A DNA stretch of 64,000 bases from positions 2,838,917-2,902,916 of the forward strand of contig NC_080735.1 of assembly GCF_019097595.1 (NCBI RefSeq), read 5' to 3'. Positions 12,796-25,392 of this stretch are shown here, one piece after another. Under the pieces are notes generated by a model. That model was not told where the DNA came from, searched no databases, and saw only the letters and a list, made by a program, of their open reading frames with translations. A program made the translations under genes and the position numbers. Within the stretch, counting starts at the first letter, position 1, and each line of letters begins with the position of its first letter. This DNA comes from Hemibagrus wyckioides. Its lineage: Eukaryota; Chordata; Actinopteri; Siluriformes; Bagridae.

Positions 12796-12954
12796 GACAA
12801 AAAAAAAACATAAAGAAAGACACAAACAAACAGTGGTTGAAAGCAAGAAAGCAAGAAAGTAACAATGTGACAGAAGGAACGAAAGAATGAAATAAATAAA
12901 GAAAGAATGAATGAATGAAAGGAAGAAATAAATAAACAAACAAACAGTGAATGT

Positions 12955-13014
<60 letters not shown>

Positions 13015-13040
13015 CAGGAGGAGATGATGTCAGGGCTCAG
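12796..13040. repeat. Degenerate A-rich/GAAA island with junction module, copy 3
   Basis: An A-rich stretch with AAAG, AATG, AAAT and CAAA tracts leads into AAACAGTGAATGTAAGAAAG, a GAAA tract, and GACAGGAGGAGATGATGTCA plus GGGCTCAG (13013-13040). The same AAACAGTGAATGTAAG string precedes the last GAAA island at about 20305, so copies 3 and 4 share more flank than copies 1 and 2. Confidence 0.85.
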
Positions 13041-16000
13041 AGTATCAGTGAAACAGTCTATCAGTGTAACAGTGTATCATTGTAACAGCGTAACAGTGTA
13101 TCAGTGTAACAGTGTATCATTGTAACAGCGTAACAGTGTATCAGTGTAACAGTGTATCATTGTAACAGCGTATCAGTGTGTCAGTGTAACAGTGTGTCAG
13201 TGTAATAGTGTGTCATTGTAACAGTGTGTCAGTGTAACGGTGTGACAGTGTATCAGTGAAATAGTATACCAGTGTAACAGTGTATCACTGTAACAGTGTA
13301 TCATTGTAACAGCGTATCAGTGTAACAGTGTATCACTGTAACAGTGTATCAGTATGTCAGTGTAACAGTGTGTCAGTGTAACAGTGTAACAGTGTATCAG
13401 TGAAACACCGTAACAGTGTATCATTGTAACAGTGTGTCAGTGTAACGGTGTGACAGTGTATCAGTGAAATAGTATACCAGTGTAACAGTGTATCACTGTA
13501 ACAGTGTATCATTGTAACAGTGTGTCATTGTAACAGTGTGTCAGTGTAACAGTGTATCATTGTAACAGTGTGTCATTGTAACAGTGTGTCAGTGTAACAG
13601 TGTGACAGTGTATCAGTGTGACAGTGTATCAGTGTGACAGTATATCACTGTAACAGTGTATCATTGTAACATTGTGACAGTGTATCAGTGTAACAGTTTA
13701 TCATGTAACAGTGTATCACTGTAACAGCGTAACAGTGTATCAGTGTAACAGTGTGACAGTGTATCAGTGTGACAGTGTATCAGTGTAACAGTGTGACAGT
13801 GTATCAGTGTGACAGTGTATCAGTGTGACAGTGTATCAGTGTAACAGTATAGCAGTGTAACAGTGTATCATTGTAACAGCGTAACAGTGTATCAGAGTAA
13901 CAGTGTGACAGTGTATCAGTGTGACAGTATATCAGTGTAACAGTGTATCATGTTAACAGTGTAACAGTGTATCAGTGTAAGTGTGACAGTGTATCAGTGT
14001 GACAGTGTATCAGTGTAACAGTTTATCATGTAACAGTGTATCATTGTAACAATGTATCAGTGAAACAGTGTATCAGTGAAACAGTGTATCATTGTAACAG
14101 TGTATCATTGTAACAATGTATCAGTGTGACAGTGTATCAGTGAAACAGTGTATCAGTGAAACAGTGTATCATTGTAACAGTGTGACAGTGTATCAGTGAA
14201 ACAGTGTATCATTGTAACAGTGTATCATTGTAACATTGTGACAGTGTATCAGTGTAACAGTTTATCATGTAACAGTGTATCATTGTAACAATGTATCAGT
14301 GTGACAGTGTATCAGTGAAACAGTGTATCATTGTAACAGTGTGACAGTGTATGAGTGTAACAGTTTATCATGTAACAGTGTATCATTGTAACAATGTATC
14401 AGTGTGACAGTGTATCAGTGAAACAGTGTATCATTGTAACAGTGTGACAGTGTATCAGTGAAACAGTGTATCATTGTAACAGTGTATCATTGTAACAGTG
14501 TGACAGTGTATCAGTGTAACAGTTTATCATGTAACAGTGTATCATTGTAACAATGTATCAGTGTGACAGTGTATCAGTGAAACAGTGTATCATTGTAACA
14601 GTGTATCATTGTAACAGTGTGACAGTGTATCAGTGAAACAGTATATCAGTGTATCACTGTAACAGTGTATCAGTATGTCAGTGTAACAGTGTGTCAGTGT
14701 AACAGTGTAACAGTGTATCAGTGAAACACCGTAACAGTGTATCATTGTAACAGTGTGTCAGTGTAACGGTGTGACAGTGTATCAGTGAAATAGTATACCA
14801 GTGTAACAGTGTATCACTGTAACAGTGTATCATTGTAACAGTGTGTCAGTGTAACGGTGTGACAGTGTATCAGTGAAATAGTATACCAGTGTAACAGTGT
14901 ATCACTGTAACAGTGTATCATTGTAACAGTGTATCATTGTAACAGCGTATCACTGTAACAGTGTATCAGTATGTCAGTGTAACAGTGTGTCATTGTAACA
15001 GTGTGTCAGTGTAACAGTGTGACAGTGTATCAGTGTGACAGTGTATCAGTGTGACAGTATATCACTGTAACAGTGTATCATTGTAACATTGTGACAGTGT
15101 TTCAGTGTAACAGTTTATCATGTAACAGTGTATCAGTGTAACAGTTTATCATGTAACAGTGTATCACTGTAACAGTGTAACAGTGTATCTGTGTAACAGT
15201 GTATCAGTGTAACAGTGTGACAGTGTATCAGTGTGACAGTGTATCAGTGTGACAGTGTATCAGTGTAACAGTATAGCAGTGTAACAGTGTATCATTGTAA
15301 CAGCTTAACAGTGTATCAGAGTAACAGTGTGACAGTGTATCAGTGTGACAGTATATCAGTGTAACAGTGTATCATGTTAACAGTGTAACAGTGTATCAGT
15401 GTAAGTGTGACAGTGTATCAGTGTGACAGTGTATCAGTGTAACAGTTTATCATGTAACAGTGTATCATTGTAACAATGTATCAGTGAAACAGTGTATCAG
15501 TGAAACAGTGTATCACTGTAACAGTGTATCATTGTAACAATGTATCAGTGTGACAGTGTATCAGTGAAACAGTGTATCAGTGAAACAGTGTATCATTGTA
15601 ACAGTGTGACAGTGTATCAGTGAAACAGTGTATCATTGTAACATTGTGACAGTGTATCAGTGTAACAGTTTATCATGTAACAGTGTATCATTGTAACAAT
15701 GTATCAGTGTGACAGTGTATCAGTGAAACAGTGTATCATTGTAACAGTGTGACAGTGTATCAGTGTAACAGTTTATCATGTAACAGTGTATCATTGTAAC
15801 AATGTATCAGTGTGACAGTGTATCAGTGAAACAGTGTATCATTGTAACAGTGTGACAGTGTATCAGTGAAACAGTGTATCATTGTAACAGTGTATCATTG
15901 TAACAGTGTGACAGTGTATCAGTGTAACAGTTTATCATGTAACAGTGTATCATTGTAACAATGTATCAGTGTGACAGTGTATCAGTGAAACAGTGTATCA

Positions 16001-19000
16001 TTGTAACAGTGTATCATTGTAACAGTGTGACAGTGTATCAGTGAAACAGTGTATCATTGTAACAGTGTATCATTGTAACAGTGTGACAGTGTATCAGTGA
16101 AACAGTGTATCATTGTAACAGTGTATCATTGTAACAGCGTATCACTGTAACAGTGTATCAGTATGTCAGTGTAACAGTGTGTCATTGTAACAGTGTGTCA
16201 GTGTAACAGTGTGACAGTGTATCAGTGTGACAGTGTATCAGTGTAACAGTGTATCATGTTAACAGTATATCACTGTAACAGTGTATCATTGTAACATTGT
16301 GACAGTGTATCAGTGTAACAGTTTATCATGTAACAGTGTATCATTGTAACAATGTATCAGTGTGACAGTGTATCAGTGAAACAGTGTATCATTGTAACAG
16401 TGTGACAGTGTATCAGTGTAACAGTTTATCATGTAACAGTGTATCATTGTAACAATGTATCAGTGTGACAGTGTATCAGTGAAACAGTGTATCATTGTAA
16501 CAGTGTGACAGTGTATCAGTGTAACAGTTTATCATGTAACAGTGTATCATTGTAACAATGTATCAGTGTGACAGTGTATCAGTGAAACAGTGTATCATTG
16601 TAACAGTGTGACAGTGTATCAGTGTAACAGTTTATCATGTAACAGTGTATCATTGTAACAATGTATCAGTGTGACAGTGTATCAGTGAAACAGTGTATCA
16701 TTGTAACAGTGTATCATTGTAACAGTGTGACAGTGTATCAGTGAAACAGTGTATCATTGTAACAGTGTATCATTGTAACAGTGTGACAGTGTTCAGTGAA
16801 ACAGTGTATCATTGTAACAGTGTATCATTGTAACAGCGTATCACTGTAACAGTGTATCAGTATGTCAGTGTAACAGTGTGACAGTGTATCAGTGTGACAG
16901 TGTATCAGTGTAACAGTGTATCATGTTAACAGTGTAACAGTGTATCAGTGTAAGTGTGACAGTGTATCAGTGTAACAGTTTATCATGTAACAGTGTATCA
17001 TTGTAACAATGTATCAGTGTGACAGTGTATCAGTGAAACAGTGTATCATTGTAACAGTGTGACAGTGTATCAGTGTAACAGTTTATCATGTAACAGTGTA
17101 TCATTGTAACAATGTATCAGTGTGACAGTGTATCAGTGAAACAGTGTATCATTGTAACAGTGTGACAGTGTATCAGTGTAACAGTTTATCATGTAACAGT
17201 GTATCATTGTAACAATGTATCAGTGTGACAGTGTATCAGTGAAACAGTGTATCATTGTAACAGTGTGACAGTGTATCAGTGTGACAGTATATCAGTGTAA
17301 CAGTGTATCATGTTAACAGTGTAACAGTGTATCAGTGTAAGTGTGACAGTGTATCAGTGTAACAGTTTATCATGTAACAGTGTATCATTGTAACAATGTA
17401 TCAGTGTGACAGTGTATCAGTGAAACAGTGTATCATTGTAACAGTGTGACAGTGTATCAGTGTAACAGTTTATCATGTAACAGTGTATCATTGTAACAAT
17501 GTATCAGTGTGACAGTGTATCAGTGAAACAGTGTATCATTGTAACAGTGTGACAGTGTATCAGTGAAACAGTGTATCATTGTAACAGTGTATCATTGTAA
17601 CAGTGTGACAGTGTATCAGTGTAACAGTTTATCATGTAACAGTGTATCATTGTAACAATGTATCAGTGTGACAGTGTATCAGTGAAACAGTGTATCATTG
17701 TAACAGTGTATCATTGTAACAGTGTGACAGTGTATCAGTGAAACAGTATATCAGTGTAACAGTGTATCATGTTAACAGTGTAACAGTGTATCAGTGTGAC
17801 AGTGTATCAGTGTGACAGTGTATCAGTGTGACAGTGTATCAGTGTAACAGTTTATCATGTAACAGTGTATCATTGTAACAATGTATCAGTGTGACAGTGT
17901 ATCAGTGAAACAGTGTATCATTGTAACAGTGTATCATTGTAACAGTGTGACAGTGTATCAGTGAAACAGTGTATCATTGTAACAGTGTATCATTGTAACA
18001 GTGTGACAGTGTATCAGTGAAACAGTGTATCATTGTAACAGTGTATCATTGTAACAGCGTATCACTGTAACAGTGTATCAGTATGTCAGTGTAACAGTGT
18101 GTCATTGTAACAGTGTGTCAGTGTAACAGTGTGACAGTGTATCAGTGTGACAGTGTATCAGTGTGACAGTATATCAGTGTAACAGTATATCACTGTAACA
18201 GTGTATCATTGTAACATTGTGACAGTGTATCAGTGTAACAGTTTATCATGTAACAGTGTATCAGTGTAACAGTGTGACAGTGTATCAGTGTGACAGTGTA
18301 TCAGTGTAACAGTGTGACAGTGTATCAGTGTGACAGTGTAACAGTGTATCAGAGTAACAGTGTGACAGTGTATCAGTGTGACAGTATATCATTGTAACAG
18401 CATAACAGTGTATCAGAGTAACAGTGTGACAGTGTATCAGTGTGACAGTATATCAGTGTAACAGTGTATCATTGTAACAGCGTAACAGTGTATCAGAGTA
18501 ACAGTGTGACAGTGTATCAGTGTGACAGTATATCAGTGTAACAGTGTATCATGTTAACAGTGTAACAGTGTATCAGTGTAAGTGTGACAGTGTATCAGTG
18601 TGACAGTGTATCAGTGTAACAGTTTATCATGTAACAGTGTATCATTGTAACAATGTATCAGTGAAACAGTGTATCAGTGAAACAGTGTATCATTGTAACA
18701 GTGTATCATTGTAACAGTGTGACAGTGTATCATTGTAACAATGTATCAGTGTGACAGTGTATCAGTGAAACAGTGTATCAGTGAAACAGTGTATCATTGT
18801 AACAGTGTATCATTGTAACAGTGTGACAGTGTATCAGTGAAACAGTGTATCATTGTAACAGTGTATCATTGTAACATTGTGACAGTGTATCAGTGTAACA
18901 GTTTATCATGTAACAGTGTATCATTGTAACAATGTATCAGTGTGACAGTGTATCAGTGAAACAGTGTATCATTGTAACAGTGTGACAGTGTATCAGTGAA

Positions 19001-20222
19001 ACAGTGTATCATTGTAACAGTGTATCATTGTAACAGTGTGACAGTGTATCAGTGTAACAGTTTATCATGTAACAGTGTATCATTGTAACAATGTATCAGT
19101 GTGACAGTGTATCAGTGAAACAGTGTATCATTGTAACAGTGTATCATTGTAACAATGTATCAGTGTGACAGTGTATCAGTGAAACAGTATATCATTGTAA
19201 CAGTGTATCATTGTAACAGTGTATCATTTTAACAATGTATCAGTGTGACAGTGTATCAGTGAAACAGTATATCATTGTAACAGTGTATCATTGTAACAAT
19301 GTATCAGTGTGACAGTGTATCAGTGAAACAGTATATCATTGTAACAGTGTATCATTGTAACAGTGTATCATTGTAACAGTGTGACAGTGTATCAGTGTAA
19401 CAGTTTATCATGTAACAGTGTATCATTGTAACAATGTATCAGTGTGACAGTGTATCAGTGAAACAGTGTATCATTGTAACAGTGTATCATTGTAACAGTG
19501 TGACAGTGTATCAGTGAAACAGTATATCATTGTAACAGTGTATTATTGTAACAGTATATCATTGTAACAGTGTGACAGTGTATCAGTGAAACAGTATATC
19601 AGTGTAACAGTGTATCATGTTAACAGTGTAACAGTGTATCAGTGTAAGTGTGACAGTGTATCAGTGTGACAGTGTATCAGTGTAACAGTTTATCATGTAA
19701 CAGTGTATCATTGTAACAATGTATCAGTGTGACAGTGTATCAGTGAAACAGTGTATCATTGTAACAGTGTGACAGTGTATCAGTGAAACAGTGTATCATT
19801 GTAACAGTGTGACAGTGTATCAGTGAAACAGTGTATCCTTGTAACAGTGTATCATTGTAACAGTGTGACAGTGTATCAGTGTAACAGTTTATCATGTAAC
19901 AGTGTATCATTGTAACAATGTATCAGTGTGACAGTGTATCAGTGAAACAGTGTATCATTGTAACAGTGTATCATTGTAACAGTGTGACAGTGTATCAGTG
20001 AAACAGTGTATCATTGTAACAGTGTATCATTGTAACAGTATATCATTGTAACAGTGTGACAGTGTATCAGTGTAACAGTTTATCATGTAACAGTGTATCA
20101 TTGTAACAATGTATCAGTGTGACAGTGTATCAGTGAAACAGTGTATCATTGTAACAGTGTATCATTGTAACAGTGTGACAGTGTATCAGTGTAACAGTTT
20201 ATCATGTAACAGTGTATCATTG
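13041..20222. repeat. 8-bp satellite array, block 4 (about 7.2 kb)
   Basis: Longest block of the octamer array, with variants GTGTGACA, GTGAAACA, TTGTAACA and the 7-base slip TTTATCATGTAAC. It has several levels of higher-order repeat. One is a 103-bp unit. Another, larger repeat shifts by about 1.3 kb: the string CAGTATGTCAGTG at about 13350 and its following variants recur at about 14671. Blocks 1-4 together hold roughly 1,400 octamers (estimated from length). I see no gene inside. Confidence 0.95.
16321..16732. repeat. 103-bp higher-order repeat, four tandem copies
   Basis: The marker GTTTATCATG occurs at 16321, 16424, 16527 and 16630, exactly 103 bp apart. The period is 12 octamers plus one 7-mer. 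The same 103-bp spacing recurs at 16978, 17081 and 17184. Other stretches of block 4 carry extended versions with one or two extra octamer pairs. Confidence 0.9.
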
Positions 20223-20318
20223 GTGCAAGTAAGAAAGAAAGAAAGAAAGAAAGAAAGAAACAAACAAACAAACAAACAAACAAACAAACAAACAAACAAA
20301 CAAACAAACAGTGAATGT

Positions 20319-20357
<39 letters not shown>

Positions 20358-20380
20358 GAGGAGATGATGTCAGGGCTCAG
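20223..20380. repeat. (GAAA)n-(CAAA)n-(GAAA)n island with terminal junction module, copy 4
   Basis: A GAAA tract passes into CAAA repeats (about 20260-20309), then GTGAATGTAAG, another GAAA tract, and AGGAGGAGATGATGTCAGGG with CTCAG (20355-20380). Here the module continues into unique DNA (TGACAGCCGTGTGC) and not into satellite. This therefore looks like the original right border of the array. Confidence 0.9.
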
Positions 20381-20706
20381 TGACAGCCGTGTGCTAATTG
20401 AATATGACGGAGCGTTCCCCGTCCTCACCTCTCGTCACTTCGGGGTTCGAGAGTCCAGCGATGAGACACCACCGTGGGCGGGGGAGGGGGAGGGGTGTGA
20501 GATTGGTCTGTTTGAGGTGTCTAGCGGTGAGAGTTTAGCGTTCATCCTGCACACTCTCAGAGCAGTAAAGCGATACCACGTGTGAGAGGCGCGAGGGGAA
20601 AAAAGCAGAGGCATCTTTGACCACCAGTGCATTTAATGATGATAGCATATGACGATGACAATACTGCCCATTGTGTGTATATTTATAACATGACGCCATG
20701 GGGGAG

Positions 20707-20746
<40 letters not shown>

Positions 20747-21153
20747 GCCTGGTGATGGAACGATTGTTTAGAGCTGAGGAAACACAAGTGAGAAGAGGAA
20801 CTAAACAGATCCATTCTTAATGAATAAAAAACTGACAAATTGCTGGAATAAAGCGCCTCAGGACATGCTGGGATTGGAAAAGTCTGGATTATTTTCCCAT
20901 AACAGCTCTCTGTCACCTTTTATTCCAGTGTAGATACAGTCTTGAGCCCTGAATTACTTCGAAGAGTCTGGAAAAACAATCGCCGCAGATGTCCGTGAGT
21001 TCAGACAGAACATCCCGCTGTTGTCCCACGATATCGGACCTCTTATGGCTGTAATTATGATTCTTGACAACTCCGTCTATCTTCTATAGAAATATCATTT
21101 TTTCTAAACCTCTCTTTGACTTCATCATGAAGCTGAGCTGGATTAACCAGCCA
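20381..21153. other. Unique intergenic DNA, no gene recognised
   Basis: Non-repetitive, moderately GC-rich sequence to about 20700, a (CA)n tract at 20709-20745, then unique AT-rich DNA. A 158-codon frame ending near 20585 begins in the satellite and crosses the GAAA island, so it is not credible. No domain is recognised in the unique portion. Confidence 0.55.
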
Positions 21154-21560
21154 GGTTTGTGTAGAAATATAATAACATACACTCAACATAATCGGCCAAT
21201 CATGTGGCAGCAACACAATACAGGTCAAGAGCTTCTGTTAATGTTCATATCAAACATCAGCATGAAGGAAAAGTCTGGCCTTGGTGACTTTAACCATGAC
21301 ATGGTGATGGTGTTGAGGTATTTTTGGACTCTCCCAGGATCTCGACTTGGAGAGATTGGTTCAAGCTGCCAGGAAGGATTTAGTAACTCGTTATATAATC
21401 ACTCCTTACAGCCATGGTAAGCAAAAAAGCATCTCAGCACACACAAAACACCAAGGTGGATGAGATCAGAAGAGTACAGCAGGTTCCTCTCCTGACAGAC
21501 AAGAACAGGAATCTGAGGTTCATTTAGCAAACACTCAAATTGGAGAATCCTTCCCCCAAA
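21154..21560 (+). mobile_element. Decayed Tc1/IS630-type transposon fragment
   Basis: The strings CGGCCAATCATGTGGCAGCA, TGACTTTAACCATGACATGG and TACAGCCATGGTAAGC, then AAAGCATCTCAGCAC, follow the order of a fish Tc1-like element I recognise. Its transposase start resembles GDLSDFERGMVVG; here the frame reads GLGDFNHDMVMV. The piece covers the 5' part of the element with a large internal deletion. The 3' transposase half and the far inverted repeat are not seen. The assignment rests on remembered family sequence. Confidence 0.55.
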
Positions 21561-22439
21561 AGTAAACCCATTCCTCCAGAAAACCTTGAGCAATTATGGA
21601 TTTTTGTCTTGGTTTTAAATCCATTTGTGTACATGTTGTTATTCTGCACCTTCTTCTGACCAATCAGAACGGAGAGCTCAGTGACTGCTGAAGTAAACTG
21701 GAACTCCGGCTTTCCATTCCAAGTTCACAGACGGTCAAAGCAGCTGCTCTAGTTTTCCCCGTCTGTTTTCCTTCCAACAGGACCCTACAGCAGTGTGTGT
21801 GTGTGTGTGTGTGTTACAGCACAGCTGGCTGACGGAAGAAGGGAAGGGGTTCTGTCACAGAGCTGAGAGGCCGTATCCACCATGTAATATTTGTTCATCG
21901 GCTTCTCACATTTGGAGCTGCTTAGCTAACCCCCCATGCCCAGGGGTCCTCCACACTGAGCCTGCCATACCGGGGGGTTCTCTCTCACGTACTGGGGGTT
22001 CGTTGCATAGTGGGGGTTCTCACTCACTCAATGCCACCCTTTGTTGCCTCACCCACTAGAACAGATAGAGTGGTGAGTCTGACAGCCCATAAAAACCTCT
22101 TGAACAAAAATCTGTGCTGCTTTTTGTAAAAGCTTCTGCCAACATTGTCTCTGCCTGCCAGACCAAATCAGGGAATCCCAAGAGTTTCAAGAAAGCAGCA
22201 TGATGGTTCGCAATAAACAACAATAATTTTAAAAAATGATCCGATTCTTTTTTTCTGACAAAGCTTTCTAGGTTAGCTGGCTACTTTGAAAAATGTTAAT
22301 AATGCTATTAAGATTCAGAATGAATTCATTATAAAGGATCTGTGTGAGGAATAACACACTCATGGCATGCTGTTACAGGAAAATAATCAGCTTTTTAGGT
22401 TGAAATGGTTTATTTAATAGTTACATGTATCCACTGCTT
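21561..22439. other. Intergenic DNA, no gene seen
   Basis: Unique sequence with a short (GT)n tract at 21793-21814 and three degenerate GGGGGTTC-containing repeats near 21974-22021. No exon or RNA gene is recognised. Confidence 0.55.
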
Positions 22440-22930
22440 GGGAGGCTGGAGTTTATCCTAAATGCTCAGGTCACAAGATGGGGGACATCCTGGACATCCA
22501 CAGCACCCATTCTCACACTACAGACAATTTAGTGATGCCAATCAACCTGCATGTCTTTGAATTGGGGGAGTAAACCAGAGAACCTAAAGTAACCCCACCC
22601 CCTTCCCAAGCAGGGGTAGAACATGCAAACTCCATGCAAACAAGGGCTCAAGTGGTTAATGCTCTGGGTGGTTGACCAGAAGATCGGGGTTCAAACCCCA
22701 GCATCACCAAGCTGCCACTGTTGGGCCCTTGAGCAAGGTCCCCCACCCACCCTGCTCCAGGGTCATGGCTTACCCTGCACTCTAACCCCAACCCCGAAGG
22801 ATGGGATATGCAAATAAAGAATTTCACTGTGCTGTAATATATGTGTGACAAATAAAGACAACTTAACTAAACATAACTTAACAAAGGTAAGAGGAATCAA
22901 ACCCCCAATCCTGGAGATGTGAGACATGTG
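22440..22930 (-). repeat. Older tRNA-headed SINE, interrupted by a younger SINE
   Basis: On the minus strand this matches a widespread fish SINE. The plus strand shows GGAGGCTGGAGTTTATCC, GCATGTCTTTGAATTGGGGG and GAACATGCAAACTCC to about 22635. It resumes after an interruption with GGAATCAAACCCCCAATCC and TGGAGATGTGAG (22890-22925), which is the tRNA-like head with its B box. The two halves are consecutive parts of one element split by the insertion at about 22636-22885. Family membership is from memory. Confidence 0.65.
22636..22885 (+). repeat. tRNA-derived SINE inserted in an older SINE
   Basis: The tRNA-like head has an A-box-like GCTCAAGTGGTTAATGC and a clear B box GGTTCAAACC (22688-22697). 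It is followed by the conserved body CTGCCACTGTTGGGCCCTTG and a 3' region AAGAATTTCACTGTGCTG with tail GACAAATAAAGACAACTTAA. The body segment is shared with the minus-strand SINE at 62975-63360, so the two are related. Pol III boxes are present, but the copy is diverged. Confidence 0.75.
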
Positions 22931-24309
22931 AATGACACCTCTATCCATTTCTAGCTACATCCTCAAATCAGAAAGCTTACAGTTATATCAAACTCTGTCT
23001 GAAACTCCTTAAAGACCTACATGTCAACAGTAGCATGTGAACGTTATTCAGTGCTAATAGCATTAATATCATTGTCAATAAACCTCACACTAAAAGGAAA
23101 AGGTTTGATGATGTAAAGTTCAAGCTTCTGCTACAGACCCGTTTTCTGAAATGAATCCGATCAGCAGGCAGAATTCAAAAGTGCTGTGGAGGAACGTGTG
23201 AAAAATGTATTTCTTTGAGCTCTGAACTCTTTTCCCAAAAGGCTGGGAAAAAAAGAAGAAGAGGAAGAAGAAGAAGAAGAAGCAGCAGCAGCATCGGCGA
23301 GACAGAGCACATGTGTGGTAGAGTTGAGAAGAACATGCAGAGAACCTGACCTCATCTTCTCATGTGGGGGAAACGACAGTGGTGATAGATCGCCAGATAA
23401 TGATGGATTTAGGATCAGATTGTGGGATCTTCTCAACGTCTGGCGCAGTTCCTAACTCTCACATGGAGGTCTGTTTTTTTTTCTGCTGGCTCTTTCATTT
23501 CTTACCCATGAAACTTGTTGATTGTTTTCCGATAGCAGCACGTCCTGGAGCGCTTTATTTCTTTAACACCACAGAAATCTATCACTGAGTTGAATTTTTT
23601 TACACTTTAAGAACATCACCTGAAACTGGAGACTCCTTCCACAGAACATCAAGCCAAACTTTTTTATCCATTTAACGTAACTTGCTATGATATTGATTGT
23701 TTTCCAGTAACTGCACATTCTAAAGCGTTCTATTCCTTTTACACCACATGATTTATTTATTTATTTTTAAATTTTATACATTAACAGTTACCTATAATTC
23801 CCTTACTGACTTCTCGTTATTTCTTTTTCTTAAAGTTATTAAACAACACAACTCATCCTGTTACTGAGGGGGGAAAAAATACTGGAACTGGAGACTCCTT
23901 CGACACCAAAACAAATATTTATTCATTAAATATCATTTGCACTTTTTATCCATTTATAGTTACATTTTATCTTGCAGAATCTCTACTTAGTTAAGTAATT
24001 TATTTTCTTAAATTTTTACTTATTAATTTTTAGTCATTTATTAAAGAAAATCAAGACAAGTCATATTTTTTTTATCCATTCATAGTTATATTTTTTGTTA
24101 GTGTGTAAATAAGACTTGGTATGTTATTGATTATTTATCAATAATAGAACATTCTGAATTGTTTTATTGCCCTTTATAGTCACATCAATCTTTCAACAAT
24201 TGTCATTTTTTCTTATTAAAAAAAATCCATTTCATCCATTTATAGTTATATCTAATGTCTACACTCCTGCCGTTCCCTCAGCTTTCTTTTTTTTCTCTTT
24301 CTGGAATAA
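22931..24309. other. AT-rich intergenic DNA with a degenerate dispersed repeat
   Basis: No gene is seen. The phrase ATCCATTTATAGTTA (or a close variant) recurs at about 23937-23965, 24080-24095 and 24236-24250. A longer phrase GATTGTTTTCC..GCACATTCTAAAGCG occurs in diverged form near 23520, 23695 and 24133. This points to an old, decayed tandem or dispersed repeat. A CTT/CTG-like trinucleotide patch lies at 23248-23295. Confidence 0.5.
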
Positions 24310-24730
24310 ATTTTCGCTGTTGTTGATGTTTTAAAGAGAACATTGTGAGGTGAAGCTGAAATCCAAAAGAATAGAAATTGTTGTTATAAACTTTCATCCC
24401 TCCCAGAGAGAAGTGAAGCAGTGGATTAAATGGCGGAGTTGTCAGCGAGGGCAGTTCCAGGAGAGAGATCTAAAGAACGTGTGTGTGTGTGTGTGTGTGT
24501 TGTCTGAGCTGTATTTGCATCCTTTAGTCCCCCCATATACACACACACACACACACATTCAGGCTCGCTGAGCTCTTCTGTTAGCTCCCTTTTAGTTTTG
24601 ATCGCCGAGCCATGATCACTTTGGCTCACACACATGGAGGAGGTCAAAAGCACAAAGCTGTGAAATTTTTGTCCTGGACCAGGAGGAGCTTCTCACTGAC
24701 TCTCAGACTCCTGGTGTGCCCTCTCAAGTG
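24310..24730. promoter_or_regulatory. Candidate conserved non-coding element with POU motif
   Basis: Balanced-composition sequence on both sides of an inverted (GT)n/(AC)n pair (24479-24500 and 24539-24557). The loop between them contains ATTTGCAT (24513-24520), the exact POU/octamer motif. The flanks lack simple repeats and have the texture of conserved non-coding DNA near developmental genes. Conservation itself cannot be tested here. Confidence 0.3.
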
Positions 24731-24744
24731 CACCACATGGGAAA

Positions 24745-24781
<37 letters not shown>

Positions 24782-24915
24782 AAAAACACACACTTCTCCA
24801 TTACTTTCTCCTCGTCTTTACCTGCATACAAAATCTAAAGTGTATAATAATCAAAGGAAACATTTCTGTATTGTCTCCTGCTTTTATTTATTTGTTGTTG
24901 TTTTTTAATGTATTA

Positions 24916-24948
<33 letters not shown>

Positions 24949-25190
24949 GTTTGCATTTGCATATATATTAAAGAAATATTGTCTTTTAGCTGTAGGGTAG
25001 AATGCACAGAGCATTTATTTATTTATTTATTTATTTTATTTATATTTAGTTATTGAGTGAATTTTTTGTATTTTAGCAAAAAATAAAAATGAAAGATACG
25101 GCCATATTTATTTATTAATTCCTAAATTTTCTCTTCTTAGTATTAATAATTAAAAGAACATCAAGAATAAACACCCCAGAGAAGTAAATG

Positions 25191-25227
<37 letters not shown>

Positions 25228-25312
25228 ATATATAAATAAATAAATAAATAAACATTAATCTAGTAGCTCGTGTATATAATGACCAAATTAAATATTGATT
25301 TTTTTTCTAAGA

Positions 25313-25392
<80 letters not shown>

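Noticed and set aside
8514..20222. Possible CRISPR-like array (short repeats with varying segments)
   Set aside because: Units are contiguous octamers with point variants and have no spacer/repeat distinction, no leader and no cas genes, in a vertebrate context.
3474..20222. Common origin of the 29-bp and 8-bp arrays through TACACTGTT
   Set aside because: One 9-base string shared between one unit and the complement of the other is weak and easily due to chance. No further similarity was seen.
20109..20585. Open frame of 158 codons crossing the right border of the octamer array
   Set aside because: Half is satellite and GAAA/CAAA microsatellite. The unique tail (about 65 codons) shows no domain, and the complement is equally open.
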